From Pseudomonas marginalis (GTDB lineage Bacteria > Pseudomonadota > Gammaproteobacteria > Pseudomonadales > Pseudomonadaceae), in contig NZ_JALJWV010000001.1 of the NCBI RefSeq assembly GCF_024169655.1, positions 5,810,001 to 5,874,000 of the forward strand: 64,000 bases of DNA. Reading direction: 5' to 3'. Of this stretch, positions 1-8,812 are shown piece by piece (the stretch's first letter is position 1; each line of letters opens with the position of its first letter). The notes under the pieces were generated by a model. It ran no database searches. It worked only from the letters and a program-made list of their open reading frames with translations, and was not told the DNA's origin. Position numbers and translations under genes: made by a program.

Positions 1-9
1 GGATTACTC

Positions 10-1905
10 ATGTCCTTTGCTTCCCTCGGTCTCTCCGAGGCTTTAGTCCGCGCCATCGAGGCAGCGGGCTATACCGAGCCTACTCCGGTGCAACAGCGGG
101 CCATTCCCGCCGTGTTGCAAGGTCGCGACCTGATGGTTGCGGCTCAGACAGGTACTGGTAAAACCGGCGGCTTCGCCCTCCCGATTCTGGAGCGGTTGTT
201 CCCCAACGGTCACCCGGACAAGTCCCAGCGTCATGGCCCGCGCCAACCGCGCGTACTGGTCCTGACCCCAACCCGCGAACTCGCCGCCCAAGTGCATGAC
301 AGCTTCAAGCTGTATGCCCGCGACCTGAAGTTCGTCAGCGCCTGCATCTTCGGCGGCGTCGGCATGAACCCACAGGTTCAGGCCATGTCCCGTGGCGTTG
401 ACGTCCTCGTCGCCTGCCCGGGTCGTCTGCTCGACCTGTGCGGCCAAGGCAGCGTCGATTTGTCCCACGTAGAAATCCTCGTGCTGGACGAAGCCGACCG
501 CATGCTCGACATGGGCTTTGTCCATGACGTGAAAAAGGTCCTCGCCCGCCTGCCGGCCAAACGTCAGAACCTGCTGTTCTCGGCAACGTTCTCCAACGAC
601 ATCACGGCCCTGGCCGGCAAGTTGCTGCACAACCCGGAACGCATCGAAGTCACGCCGCCGAACACCACGGTCGAGCGTATCGAGCAACGCGTGTTCCGCC
701 TGGCCGCCAGCCACAAACGTTCGCTGCTGGCGCACCTGATCACCGCCGGTGCCTGGGAACAGGTGCTGGTGTTCACCCGCACCAAGCACGGCGCCAACCG
801 CCTGGCCGAGTACCTGGACAAGCACGGCCTCACCGCCGTCGCCATCCACGGCAACAAGAGCCAGAACGCGCGCACCAAAGCGCTGGCCGACTTCAAGGCC
901 GGTGAAGTACGCATCATGGTGGCCACCGATATCGCCGCACGCGGCCTGGATATCGACCAACTGCCGCACGTGGTCAACTTCGAGCTGCCCAACGTCGACG
1001 AAGACTATGTACACCGTATCGGCCGTACCGGCCGCGCCGGTCGTTCGGGCGAAGCCATTTCCCTGGTAGCGCCGGACGAAGAAAAACTGCTGAAAAGCAT
1101 CGAACGCATGACCAAGCAGAAAATCGCCGACGGCAACCTGATGGGCTTCGATTCCAGCGCCGTTGAGGCCGAGAAGCCTGAAGTGCGCGAGCGTCCGGAC
1201 GTGCGTAACCCGCGCAACCCACGCGGTCCGAAGGGCGATGGCCCGAACGGCGGCGGTGGTGGCGGTGGTCGTCGCGACAAGGGCAAGGACAAGGGCGGCA
1301 AGGAAAAAGCGCCAACCAACGGCCGTGGCGAACGCCCGGCCCGCGAGCAGAAACCCCGTGAAGGCACCCCGGCCCGCGAACAGCGTCAGCCGAGCCAGCC
1401 AAGCCAGACCCCACGCGCCAGCGCCGACCGCGCGCCGGACGAGTTCCTCGACGACGATGTGGATAACTTCGGTAACCGCGTCGACTACGTGCCCCAGGCC
1501 AAACCGGCCCAGGGTCGCGGCCGTCGTCCAGGCGCTCCGGCTCCGGGCGCTGGCACTGGCGCACCCCGTGGCGGCCAGCCACAGGGCGCGCGCCAGAACG
1601 GCCCGCGCAACAGCAGCGGCGGCACCACCGGTACGCCACCGGCCAAGCGCAGCGGCCCGCGTAACGGCGCACCGCGTGATGGTCAGGCGCGTCGCGAAGA
1701 CTCGCGCAGCAACAACCGCCGCCCAGCCCGTGACGACCAGCCACAGTTGTCCGAGCCAGCGGTGCAAAACCCGCGCGGCGGCCCGGCACCGAAAATCATC
1801 CACAAGGAGTCGAAAGCCGACCGCTTCCCGACACCCGAGCAGCTGGATCAGTTGCCAGGCCGTCCTCGTGGTGAAAAACCAGCGCTGCTGACCCGCAACC
1901 GCTGA
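10..1905 (+). CDS. rhlE: DEAD-box ATP-dependent RNA helicase, RhlE type
   Basis: Cytoplasmic RNA helicase that remodels RNA structure using ATP. Motifs appear in order: Q motif near residues 22-30 (TPVQQRAIP), Walker A AQTGTGKT near 45, PTRELA near 87, DEAD near 160, SAT near 192, and HRIGRTGRAG near 337. The two RecA-like lobes end near residue 380. A long C-terminal tail (about 385-631) follows, rich in Gly, Arg, Pro and Lys, as in pseudomonad RhlE2-type helicases, and probably disordered RNA-binding sequence. Motif Ib reads ACPGR instead of TPGR. The 631 aa length fits long RhlE proteins. The gene stands alone and ends at a strong terminator shared with convergent yceI. The family is certain; RhlE1 versus RhlE2 is not settled. 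Confidence 0.93.
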   Translation: MSFASLGLSEALVRAIEAAGYTEPTPVQQRAIPAVLQGRDLMVAAQTGTGKTGGFALPILERLFPNGHPDKSQRHGPRQPRVLVLTPTRELAAQVHDSFKLYARDLKFVSACIFGGVGMNPQVQAMSRGVDVLVACPGRLLDLCGQGSVDLSHVEILVLDEADRMLDMGFVHDVKKVLARLPAKRQNLLFSATFSNDITALAGKLLHNPERIEVTPPNTTVERIEQRVFRLAASHKRSLLAHLITAGAWEQVLVFTRTKHGANRLAEYLDKHGLTAVAIHGNKSQNARTKALADFKAGEVRIMVATDIAARGLDIDQLPHVVNFELPNVDEDYVHRIGRTGRAGRSGEAISLVAPDEEKLLKSIERMTKQKIADGNLMGFDSSAVEAEKPEVRERPDVRNPRNPRGPKGDGPNGGGGGGGRRDKGKDKGGKEKAPTNGRGERPAREQKPREGTPAREQRQPSQPSQTPRASADRAPDEFLDDDVDNFGNRVDYVPQAKPAQGRGRRPGAPAPGAGTGAPRGGQPQGARQNGPRNSSGGTTGTPPAKRSGPRNGAPRDGQARREDSRSNNRRPARDDQPQLSEPAVQNPRGGPAPKIIHKESKADRFPTPEQLDQLPGRPRGEKPALLTRNR

Positions 1906-1921
1906 TTTTCAAAGCGCCAAA

Positions 1922-1957
1922 AAAAATGCCCCGGATCGTGAGATCCGGGGCATTTTT
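1922..1957. terminator. Bidirectional intrinsic terminator between rhlE and yceI
   Basis: A perfect 16-bp inverted repeat (1922-1937 and 1942-1957) around a GTGA loop. The stem core is GCCCCGGATC. It begins with an A run and ends with a T run, so it would terminate transcription on both strands. It lies 17 bp past the rhlE stop and 17 bp from the yceI stop. Confidence 0.93.
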
Positions 1958-1973
1958 GTGTAGCGGGCGAAAA

Positions 1974-2570
1974 TTACTTCGCTTTCACACCTTCAAACGT
2001 CACGTACAGCTCAACATTGTTGGACGCTGGGCCCAGGTCCATCTGCTTGCCGAAGTCCTGGCGATTGAAGCTGGTGGTGCCTTCAAAACCGGCACGGTAG
2101 CCGCCCCATGGATCTTTGCCTTCACCCAGGAAGGTGGCCTTGACAACGATCGGCTTGGTCACGCCGTGAAAGGTCAGGTCGCCGGTCACGTCGGCAGTGA
2201 CTTGGCCCGCAGCATTTTTACCGGTGGTTTTAACACTGGTGGAGACGAACTTGGCATCGGCAAACTTGCCAACGTCCAGGAAGTCTTTGCTGGAGATGTG
2301 CTTGTCACGTTCGGCGTGGTTGGTGAACACGCTGGCGGTACGGACGTTGAACTCAATCTTGCTGTCTTCAGGCTTGGCGGCATCGAAGCTGAACTTGCCG
2401 TCCAGGTCCTTGAACGTACCGGTGATGAAGCTGTAGCCCAAGTGGCTGATCTTGAAATCGACGAAGGCGTGCTGGCCTTCTTTGTCGACAACATAGTCAG
2501 CGGCCATCACCTGACCTGCGGACAGCAGAGCAGAACCGATTGCCAGAGCGGCGAGTGTCTTTTTCAACAT
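1974..2570 (-). CDS. yceI: YceI family periplasmic protein
   Basis: Secreted lipocalin-like YceI-domain protein of 198 aa. The start chosen (MLKKTLAAL) gives a clean Sec signal peptide with cleavage likely after VMA at about residue 23; an upstream in-frame start would add 11 non-signal residues. The mature protein has the family pattern: a YVVDKEGQHAFVDFKISHLG opening, a GTF/F.G.F strand, and a DLTFHGVTKPI segment near the middle. YceI proteins bind long polyisoprenoid or amphiphilic ligands in a beta barrel. Its neighbour upstream is a cytochrome b561, the classic yceI-yceJ pairing, 32 bp away and co-directional. By position it corresponds to PA0423 (PasP) of P. aeruginosa, which has been reported as a secreted protease; I see no protease motif. 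Confidence 0.93.
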   Translation of the reverse strand: MLKKTLAALAIGSALLSAGQVMAADYVVDKEGQHAFVDFKISHLGYSFITGTFKDLDGKFSFDAAKPEDSKIEFNVRTASVFTNHAERDKHISSKDFLDVGKFADAKFVSTSVKTTGKNAAGQVTADVTGDLTFHGVTKPIVVKATFLGEGKDPWGGYRAGFEGTTSFNRQDFGKQMDLGPASNNVELYVTFEGVKAK

Positions 2571-2602
2571 GCTTTCTATTCCTTGTGAGTCGAGGTTGAA
2601 CA

Positions 2603-3154
2603 TCAGGCTTTGCGCCCCAGCATTCGCGTGAGGGTCGCATCACGATCGATAAAGTGGTGTTTCAACGCGGCCACGCCGTGCAGGCCGGCGAAAACCACCA
2701 GCACCCAGGCGAGGTACAGATGCACCACGCCTGCGGTGTCTGCCTGGTCCGGCAAACCGGAAACCAAAGCAGGAATCTCAAACAGGCCAAACACCGGGAT
2801 ACCCACACCGTCTGCGGTGGAAATCAGGTAACCGGCAATCATCACGGCAAATAAGCCGACATAAAGGAACGCATGGCCAAAGGCAGCACCGATTCGCGTC
2901 AAGCGGCTGTAGCTGGCCAGCGCCGGCGGCGCCGGGCTGATCAGGCGCCAGACAATACGCACCAGCATCACCGCGAACAGCGTAATGCCGATGCTTTTGT
3001 GCAGGTCCGGCGCGTCTTTGCGCCACGTGCTGTAGTAGTCGAGACCGACCATCCACAAGCCCAGGGCGAACAGACCAAACACCACCAGGGCCACGCCCCA
3101 GTGCAACACCATGCTGACCCAGCCGTAGCGGGCTGGTGAGTTACGTAGCTGCAT
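2603..3154 (-). CDS. yceJ: Cytochrome b561 family protein
   Basis: Inner-membrane dihaem cytochrome b of 183 aa with four predicted helices (about residues 13-37, 52-72, 90-112, 143-163). Conserved histidines on the helices (H18, H52, H94 and one in the last helix) are the likely haem b ligands. The C-terminal block VHLYLAWVLVVFAGLHGVAALKHH is characteristic of the bacterial b561 family, which moves electrons from the quinone pool or to periplasmic partners. It precedes yceI in the same operon. Pairing of b561 and YceI, sometimes fused in other bacteria, suggests YceI carries a lipid-soluble electron carrier, but that role is inference. Confidence 0.9.
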   Translation of the reverse strand: MQLRNSPARYGWVSMVLHWGVALVVFGLFALGLWMVGLDYYSTWRKDAPDLHKSIGITLFAVMLVRIVWRLISPAPPALASYSRLTRIGAAFGHAFLYVGLFAVMIAGYLISTADGVGIPVFGLFEIPALVSGLPDQADTAGVVHLYLAWVLVVFAGLHGVAALKHHFIDRDATLTRMLGRKA

Positions 3155-3424
3155 GTACTTAATCCCGTAAGAACTGTGCCCAAGACTAACGATTTACCTA
3201 TCGAATTAAAGCGCAAATTTTTGCTTTGAAATATCGAGAAATATGATCATAAGCCTAGGCACGATACGTTAACGAGGGATTAAGACTATTCCCAAGAAAC
3301 GTGACAGTCCGTCCTATGTTTACCGCGAATTCCCCACAATGGCTTGTGACACGGGCCTCCATTGCATAGGCTTGCGCGATTGTTTCGCCTGCGAAGATGC
3401 AGGACCGCTTCGAGGAGATAGACG
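3155..3424. other. Divergent intergenic region between cytochrome b561 and bioA
   Basis: A 270-bp non-coding gap between two diverging genes, so it should hold promoters for both. The part nearest the b561 gene (about 3185-3260) is AT-rich. Upstream of bioA, TTGTGA at 3344 and TAGGCT at 3367 are spaced 17 bp apart and could form a weak sigma-70 promoter. No clear BirA or BioR-type operator palindrome was recognised. Confidence 0.4.
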
Positions 3425-4831
3425 ATGGGCTTGAACAACCAGTGGATGCAACGCGACCTCGAGGTGCTGTGGCATCCCTGCACCCAGATGAAAGACCACC
3501 AGCAACTGCCGCTGATCCCGATCAAGCGGGGTGAAGGCGTATGGCTGGAAGACTTCGAAGGCAAGCGCTACCTCGACGCCGTCAGCTCCTGGTGGGTCAA
3601 CGTATTCGGCCACGCCAACCCGCGCATCAACCAGCGCATCAAAGACCAGGTCGACCAACTGGAACACGTGATCCTCGCCGGCTTCAGCCACCAGCCGGTG
3701 ATCGAACTGTCCGAGCGCCTGGTGGCGATGACGCCCGCAGGCCTGACCCGGTGCTTCTACGCCGATAACGGCTCGTCATGCATCGAAGTCGCGCTGAAGA
3801 TGAGCTTTCACTATTGGCTCAACCGTGGCCTGCCGAACAAAAAACGCTTCGTCACCCTGACCAACAGCTACCACGGCGAAACCATCGCCGCGATGTCGGT
3901 GGGCGACGTGCCGCTGTTCACCGAAACCTACAAAGCGCTGCTGCTCGACACCATCAAAGTACCGAGCCCGGATTGCTACCTGCGCCCCGAGGGCATGAGC
4001 TGGGAAGAACACTCGCGCAACATGTTCCTGGCCATGGAACAGACCCTCGCCGACAACCACGACACGGTCGCCGCCGTGATCGTCGAACCGCTGATCCAGG
4101 GCGCCGGCGGCATGCGCATGTACCACCCGGTGTACCTCAAGCTGCTGCGCGAAGCCTGCGACCGCTACGGCGTACACCTGATCCATGACGAAATCGCGGT
4201 GGGCTTCGGCCGCACCGGCAGCATGTTCGCCTGTGAACAGGCCGGCATCCGCCCGGACTTCCTGTGCCTGTCCAAAGCCCTCACCGGCGGCTACCTGCCG
4301 CTGGCGGCGGTGGTCACTACCGAAGACGTCTACGGCGCCTTCTACGACGACTACAACACCCTGCGCGCCTTCCTGCATTCCCACAGCTACACCGGCAACC
4401 CGCTGGCGTGCGCGGCGGCCCTGGCGACCCTGGATATTTTCGAAGAAGACAACGTCATCGAAAACAACAAGGCCCTGGCCCAGCGCATGGCCACGGCCAC
4501 CGCACACCTGGTGGACCACCCCCACGTGTCGGAAGTGCGCCAGACCGGTATGGTGCTGGCCATCGAGATGGTCCAGGACAAAGCCACCAAAACCGCCTAT
4601 CCGTGGCAGGAACGCCGTGGCCTGAAGGTGTTCGAACACGCCCTGGAGCGCGGTGCGCTGCTGCGGCCGTTGGGCAGCGTGGTGTATTTCCTGCCGCCGT
4701 ATGTGATTACGCCGGAGCAGATCGACTTTTTGGCGGAAGTGGCCAGCGAAGGGATCGATATCGCCACCAACAGCAAGGTGAGCGTTGCCGTGCCCAAAGA
4801 CTTCCACCCAGGCTTTCGCGATCCAGGTTGA
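3425..4831 (+). CDS. bioA: Adenosylmethionine-8-amino-7-oxononanoate aminotransferase
   Basis: PLP enzyme of biotin synthesis that transfers the amino group of S-adenosylmethionine to 7-keto-8-aminopelargonic acid, giving 7,8-diaminopelargonic acid. It is a class III (fold type I) aminotransferase of 468 aa, slightly longer than E. coli BioA (about 430). BioA signatures seen: WHPCTQMKDH near residue 16, SSWWVN near 54, NGSSCIEVALKM near 116, HDEIAVGFGRTG near 252 (Asp contacts the PLP pyridine) and the lysine in CLSKALTGGYLPL near 283. The ATG at 3425 follows a purine-rich GGAGATAG. It is isolated from other bio genes, as in other pseudomonads, and co-directional with rsmE 39 bp downstream. 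Confidence 0.97.
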   Translation: MGLNNQWMQRDLEVLWHPCTQMKDHQQLPLIPIKRGEGVWLEDFEGKRYLDAVSSWWVNVFGHANPRINQRIKDQVDQLEHVILAGFSHQPVIELSERLVAMTPAGLTRCFYADNGSSCIEVALKMSFHYWLNRGLPNKKRFVTLTNSYHGETIAAMSVGDVPLFTETYKALLLDTIKVPSPDCYLRPEGMSWEEHSRNMFLAMEQTLADNHDTVAAVIVEPLIQGAGGMRMYHPVYLKLLREACDRYGVHLIHDEIAVGFGRTGSMFACEQAGIRPDFLCLSKALTGGYLPLAAVVTTEDVYGAFYDDYNTLRAFLHSHSYTGNPLACAAALATLDIFEEDNVIENNKALAQRMATATAHLVDHPHVSEVRQTGMVLAIEMVQDKATKTAYPWQERRGLKVFEHALERGALLRPLGSVVYFLPPYVITPEQIDFLAEVASEGIDIATNSKVSVAVPKDFHPGFRDPG

Positions 4832-4870
4832 TTTGCCCTTCAAGCGTTGTATTTTTTCCAGAGAACAGAA

Positions 4871-5590
4871 ATGAGACTGTCCCGCTTTTTCACCGACACC
4901 CCGCTGAGCCTCGGCGAGCATGAATTGCCTGAAGCCCAGGCGCATTACATCAGCCGCGTGCTGCGCATGGGCGAAGGCGATGCCGTGCAACTGTTCGACG
5001 GTTCCGGCCAGGAATTTCGCGGCACGTTGCTGGAGGTCGGAAAAAAACGCGTCAGCGTGCAACTGACCGAGCAATTCGCCGGGCAGACCGAATCGCCGCT
5101 GCACATTCACCTCGGCCAGGGCCTGTCCCGGGGCGAGCGGATGGATTGGGCGATCCAGAAAGCCACCGAACTGGGCGTCAACGCCATCACGCCGATTTTC
5201 AGCGAACGCTGCGAAGTGCGCCTCAAGGACGAACGCGCCGACAAACGCCTGCAGCACTGGCGCCAGGTGGCGATCAGTGCCTGCGAGCAATGCGGGCGTT
5301 CGACGGTGCCGGTGATTCACCCGCCGCTGTTACTCGCCGATTGGCTGAAGCAGACCGAGGCGGACCTGAAGCTGGTGCTGCACCCGGTCGCCGAGCCGAT
5401 GATCAGCCATGCCAAGCCGTCGAGCCTGGCCTTTCTGATCGGCCCCGAGGGCGGCTTGACCGATCCTGAAATCGACACCGCCCAAGGCGCCGGCTTCCAT
5501 GCCGCCCGCCTCGGCCCGCGCGTGTTGCGCACCGAAACCGCACCGGTTGTCGCGCTGTCGGTCGCCCAACAACTGTGGGGCGACTTCTGA
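4871..5590 (+). CDS. rsmE: 16S rRNA (uracil1498-N3)-methyltransferase
   Basis: SPOUT-class methyltransferase that modifies U1498 of 16S rRNA using SAM. The protein is 239 aa from MRLSRFF; an earlier start at 4847 lacks family support. An N-terminal PUA-like RNA-binding domain (HYISRVLRMGEGDAVQLFDG near residue 25) precedes the trefoil-knot catalytic domain. In the latter, LIGPEGGLTDPEI near 193 and LGPRVLRTETAP near 217 form the SAM site. It follows bioA by 39 bp on the same strand, so co-transcription is likely, with no functional link implied. Confidence 0.96.
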   Translation: MRLSRFFTDTPLSLGEHELPEAQAHYISRVLRMGEGDAVQLFDGSGQEFRGTLLEVGKKRVSVQLTEQFAGQTESPLHIHLGQGLSRGERMDWAIQKATELGVNAITPIFSERCEVRLKDERADKRLQHWRQVAISACEQCGRSTVPVIHPPLLLADWLKQTEADLKLVLHPVAEPMISHAKPSSLAFLIGPEGGLTDPEIDTAQGAGFHAARLGPRVLRTETAPVVALSVAQQLWGDF

Positions 5591-5608
5591 CCAACCCGAG
5601 GAGAGGGT

Positions 5609-6511
5609 TTATTCCACCGGATCGCTCACTGGCGTAGCAAAGATCGCCTTCAACTCGGCGCTCATCGGAAACTCCAGGTTCAGGCCCTTCGGTGGGATCG
5701 GCTGTTCAAACCAGCGCCGGTAAATCCCATCGATCTCGCCGGTGCGGTACAGATCGCCCAAGGTGTCGTTGACCACCGCGAGAAACTGCGGATCGTCCTT
5801 GCGCACCATGCAACTGTAGATCTCCCGCGACTGCTCCTCGCCCACCACCACCCAGCGATGCGGGTCCTTGGCCTTGGCGCGCTCACCGTAGAGCAACGCA
5901 TCGTCCATATAGAACGCGGCTGCGCGGCCGGTCTCAAGCATCTTGAAGGCTTCGCCGTGGTCCTTGGCGCTGATCACCGACAGGTTGCCGTTGTGCTCGG
6001 CGTTGTAACTTTTGAGAAAGCGCTCGTTGGTGGTGCCGGCGGTCGTCACCACGTTTTTGCCCTTGAGGTCGGCGAAGCCTTGGATGCCGCTGTCTTTTGC
6101 CGTCAGCAGTTGCCCTTTCACGTAGATAAACCCGTAGGAAAACGCCACTTGCTTCTGCCGCTCGGCGGTCACCCCGGTAGAGCCGCACTCCAGGTCGACG
6201 GTGCCGTTCTGCACCAGCGGGATGCGGGTTTGGGAGGTCACCAGGGTGTACTTCACCGCGAGGTTCGCCCCCCCGGTTTTCTGCTGGATGCGTTCGACAA
6301 TCTTGTTGGCCAGGTCCACCGAATAGCCCATGGGCTTGCCGCTCTGGTCGCCCACGTAGGAAAACGGCACCGATGCATCGCGATAACCCAAGGTAATGGA
6401 CCTGGCGCTGGCGATCTTGCTCAACGTGCCGTCCAGTGCGGCGTCTGTCGCCTGAACCGGTGTGCCGAACAAAAGCCCCAGGGTGCAGGCGGTCAACAGG
6501 ATTTTTTTCAT
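5609..6511 (-). CDS. Amino-acid ABC transporter substrate-binding protein (GltI/family 3)
   Basis: Periplasmic binding protein of 300 aa with a signal peptide (MKKILLTACTLGLLFGTPVQA). It has the family-3 solute-binding layout: YRDASVPFSY near residue 43, GYSVDLANKI near 63, a basic ligand pocket segment near 100 (SQTRIPLVQNGTVDLECGSTGVT) and FADLKGKNVVTTAGTTNE near 146. It most resembles the glutamate/aspartate GltI group. No permease or ATPase gene is beside it. It lies 34 bp downstream of a DadA-like dehydrogenase on the same strand, suggesting it captures an amino acid that the dehydrogenase oxidises. The ligand cannot be told from sequence alone. Confidence 0.88.
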   Translation of the reverse strand: MKKILLTACTLGLLFGTPVQATDAALDGTLSKIASARSITLGYRDASVPFSYVGDQSGKPMGYSVDLANKIVERIQQKTGGANLAVKYTLVTSQTRIPLVQNGTVDLECGSTGVTAERQKQVAFSYGFIYVKGQLLTAKDSGIQGFADLKGKNVVTTAGTTNERFLKSYNAEHNGNLSVISAKDHGEAFKMLETGRAAAFYMDDALLYGERAKAKDPHRWVVVGEEQSREIYSCMVRKDDPQFLAVVNDTLGDLYRTGEIDGIYRRWFEQPIPPKGLNLEFPMSAELKAIFATPVSDPVE

Positions 6512-6545
6512 TGTTATTCTCCGTTGGTTCTCGGGTGATGACGAT

Positions 6546-7787
6546 TCAAGCGGCGCGAGGCGCCAGGCCCTGCATATCTATCGATGGAACGTGCTCGCCG
6601 ATCAGTTCGGCCAGCAGTTGGCCGCTGCCGCAGGCCAAGGTAAAACCGAGCGCGCCATGGCCCAGGTTCAGCCACAGGTTGCGATACACGCTGGCGCCGA
6701 TCAGCGGCACCCCGGTCGGCGTGGCGGGACGCATACCGGCCCATTCGACCGCGTGGGCATAGTCGCCAGCCAGGGGGAGTGTCTCGACCGCCTGGCGTTT
6801 GATCAACGCGAGCCGCTTGGGCTCAAGGCCGGCGTCGAAGCCGACGATATCGACCATCGCCGCCACCCGCAATTGCTCGCCAATCCGGGCGTACACAATC
6901 TTGCGATCGTAGTCGGTGATGCTCACATTCGGCGCCCGATGCTGCGCGCCAATCGGCACGCTCAGGCTGTAGCCCTTGAGCGGATACAGCGGCAGCGATA
7001 ACCCCGGCAACCCCAACCCAGCGCTGCGATGCCCGGCGGCAAGGACCAGTTGCTCGACCGGCATCACCGCCTCACCCAACTCGATCGCCTGCACCGCACC
7101 GGCGCTATGCCGAATCGCGGTGACCTTGCGCCCCAGCAAGAAGCGGCAACGCCCCGACGCTTGCAACCGCGCCGCCAGGCGTTGGCAGAAAGCGTGACAA
7201 TCGGCCACTTCCTCGTTCGGCGTGTAGATCCCGCCGACAAACCCACCGCTCGCCAGCGCCGGCTCCAGGCGGGCGCAGTCGGCAGCCGAGAGCACCTGTT
7301 GTTGCAGGATGTCCGTGACCTTGCGACGCGCATGCTCGAAGGTCTCGGCGTTGCGAAACGTCACCAGCTTGCCGTTACGCCGCCAGTCGAAACCGTCCAG
7401 GCGGTCATCCTCGCGCCATTGCTGCAAGGTGGCCTGGCTCAGCGACGCCAAACGCAGCAAGTGGGCGGCATTGCGCTGGTTCACCGAACCCCGGCAGGCG
7501 CCGAGGAAAGCCGCCATCCAGCGCCATTGCTGCGGGTCGAGGCGCGGGCGCAGCTTCAATGGCGAATCACCGCGCAGCAGCCAGCCAAGCGCTTGCAGCG
7601 GCACCCCGGCATCGGCCAACGGCGCGACGTAGCGATACGACAACTGCCCACCGTTGGCGAAACTGGTTTCGCAGCCCAGGGTGTCGCGCGCGTCGATCAG
7701 CGTCACGTCATGCCCGGCGCGCACCAGCGCGTAGGCGCTCGTCAGGCCGATGACCCCACCACCGATGATACAAACCTGCCTGGCCAT
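6546..7787 (-). CDS. FAD-dependent D-amino acid dehydrogenase (DadA-like)
   Basis: DAO-family flavoenzyme, 413 aa from MARQVCIIGGG. The longer open frame to 7868 is rejected because the FAD-binding GGGVIGL must lie close to the N terminus. Features: Rossmann dinucleotide motif at residues 8-13, ETSFANGGQLSY near 42 as in DadA, and a C-terminal FAD segment WAGMRPATPTGVPLIG followed by NLWLNLGHGALGFTLACGSG near 385. DadA deaminates D-amino acids to 2-oxo acids and passes electrons to the quinone pool. No alanine racemase (dadX) is adjacent, so this is probably a paralogue with another substrate. It is divergent from a LysR gene that probably controls it. Confidence 0.87.
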   Translation of the reverse strand: MARQVCIIGGGVIGLTSAYALVRAGHDVTLIDARDTLGCETSFANGGQLSYRYVAPLADAGVPLQALGWLLRGDSPLKLRPRLDPQQWRWMAAFLGACRGSVNQRNAAHLLRLASLSQATLQQWREDDRLDGFDWRRNGKLVTFRNAETFEHARRKVTDILQQQVLSAADCARLEPALASGGFVGGIYTPNEEVADCHAFCQRLAARLQASGRCRFLLGRKVTAIRHSAGAVQAIELGEAVMPVEQLVLAAGHRSAGLGLPGLSLPLYPLKGYSLSVPIGAQHRAPNVSITDYDRKIVYARIGEQLRVAAMVDIVGFDAGLEPKRLALIKRQAVETLPLAGDYAHAVEWAGMRPATPTGVPLIGASVYRNLWLNLGHGALGFTLACGSGQLLAELIGEHVPSIDMQGLAPRAA

Positions 7788-7870
7788 TCCCGCTCCTCGC
7801 CGTTGAATAAGAGGGCTCAAGCGTAGGGGCAGGTGACAGGCCAGCGACAATGAATAAAGATGGGCCACCT

Positions 7871-7885
7871 ATAAACAAAGGTTAT
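7871..7885. promoter_or_regulatory. Candidate LysR-type operator between dadA-like and lysR genes
   Basis: The 15-bp imperfect palindrome ATAAACAAAGGTTAT lies in the 107-bp divergent intergenic region, 10 bp upstream of the chosen LysR start. It is flanked by the nested repeat ACCT-N8-AGGT at 7867-7882. The placement suits autorepression plus activation of the divergent genes. Only pattern evidence supports it. Confidence 0.3.
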
Positions 7886-7894
7886 GGACTCGCC

Positions 7895-8797
7895 ATGCGC
7901 TTGCGTCATATCGAAATCTTCCAGGCCATCCGTCAGACCGGCTCCATCAGCGCCGCTGCGCAATTGCTGCATGTCTCGCAACCGGCGGTGAGCAAAGTGT
8001 TGCAGCACGCCGAGTTGCAACTGGGCTTCCCGCTGTTTCTGCGCGTGCGCGGCAAATTGCAGCCCACGCCGGAAGCCCTGGCGTTGGAACACGAAGTCGA
8101 GAAAGTCAGCGAAAGCCTGCAAGGCGTAAGGCGCCTGGCCAAGAGTCTGCGCCGTGCGCCTGCGCAAAGTGTGCGGATCGGTGCGATCCCGGCGCTGGCG
8201 CTGTCGTTGCTGCCACCGGCGATTCTGCAGTGGCAACGCGCTTACCCGGACATTGCCTGCGAGCTGTCCAGCGACCATAGCCGCGAGTTGGTGCAGAAGC
8301 TGTTGATGCGCGAAATCGACCTGGCGCTGACCCTCAACTTCGCCGGCCACCCGGGGCTCACCACTCAAGTGCTGGCCAACGGAGCCTTGGTCGCGTTGGC
8401 GTCCAAGGGCTATTGGACCGAGGCGCAAACCCGCAAGCCGCTGCCGTTGGCGGAACTGGCGGGAGCGCCGTTGATTGGCCTGTCCAGCGCCGACCCCTTG
8501 GCGGCAAAGCTCGACAGCTACCTGGAAAAAGTCGACCCGCCGCCACGGGTGAGCCTCTCGGTGCAGACCTACGCCCTGGCCCGCGCGATGGTCGAATCCG
8601 GCGCCGGCCTGACCGTCATCGACCCCTTCACCGCCCTCGGCGCGTCGACGGCGACCACCCGCATCCGCACGCTCACGCCGCCGCTGCCGATCACCCTGTA
8701 CGCCCTGACCCGCGCCAACGAACCGCCGCCGCACATGCTGGCCAACCTGCTGCAGATCTTCGGTGAGCGTGCACGGGAGCTGCTGGAACGCCTGTGA
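7895..8797 (+). CDS. LysR family transcriptional regulator
   Basis: DNA-binding activator/repressor of 300 aa. The start at MRLRHIEIF places the winged HTH at residues 1-60 (AAQLLHVSQPAVSKVLQHAE), as in the family. An in-frame ATG at 7850 would add 15 residues and absorb the candidate operator. The effector domain spans about 88-290 (VRIGAIPALALSLLPPAI). Closest recognisable relatives are LysR/NocR-type regulators of amino-acid use. It diverges from the DadA-like gene, which argues for control of that gene and its downstream binding protein by an amino-acid effector. Its 3' end meets a convergent gene across a REP pair. Confidence 0.88.
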   Translation: MRLRHIEIFQAIRQTGSISAAAQLLHVSQPAVSKVLQHAELQLGFPLFLRVRGKLQPTPEALALEHEVEKVSESLQGVRRLAKSLRRAPAQSVRIGAIPALALSLLPPAILQWQRAYPDIACELSSDHSRELVQKLLMREIDLALTLNFAGHPGLTTQVLANGALVALASKGYWTEAQTRKPLPLAELAGAPLIGLSSADPLAAKLDSYLEKVDPPPRVSLSVQTYALARAMVESGAGLTVIDPFTALGASTATTRIRTLTPPLPITLYALTRANEPPPHMLANLLQIFGERARELLERL

Positions 8798-8812
8798 GAA
8801 CACCGAGGACCA

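Noticed and set aside
43..1803. 586-codon minus-strand frame opposite rhlE
   Set aside because: Antisense shadow of a clear DEAD-box helicase; composition is Ala/Val/Arg-rich without motifs.
3776..5320. 514-codon minus-strand frame opposite bioA and rsmE
   Set aside because: Spans two clear genes in antisense and has no family pattern.
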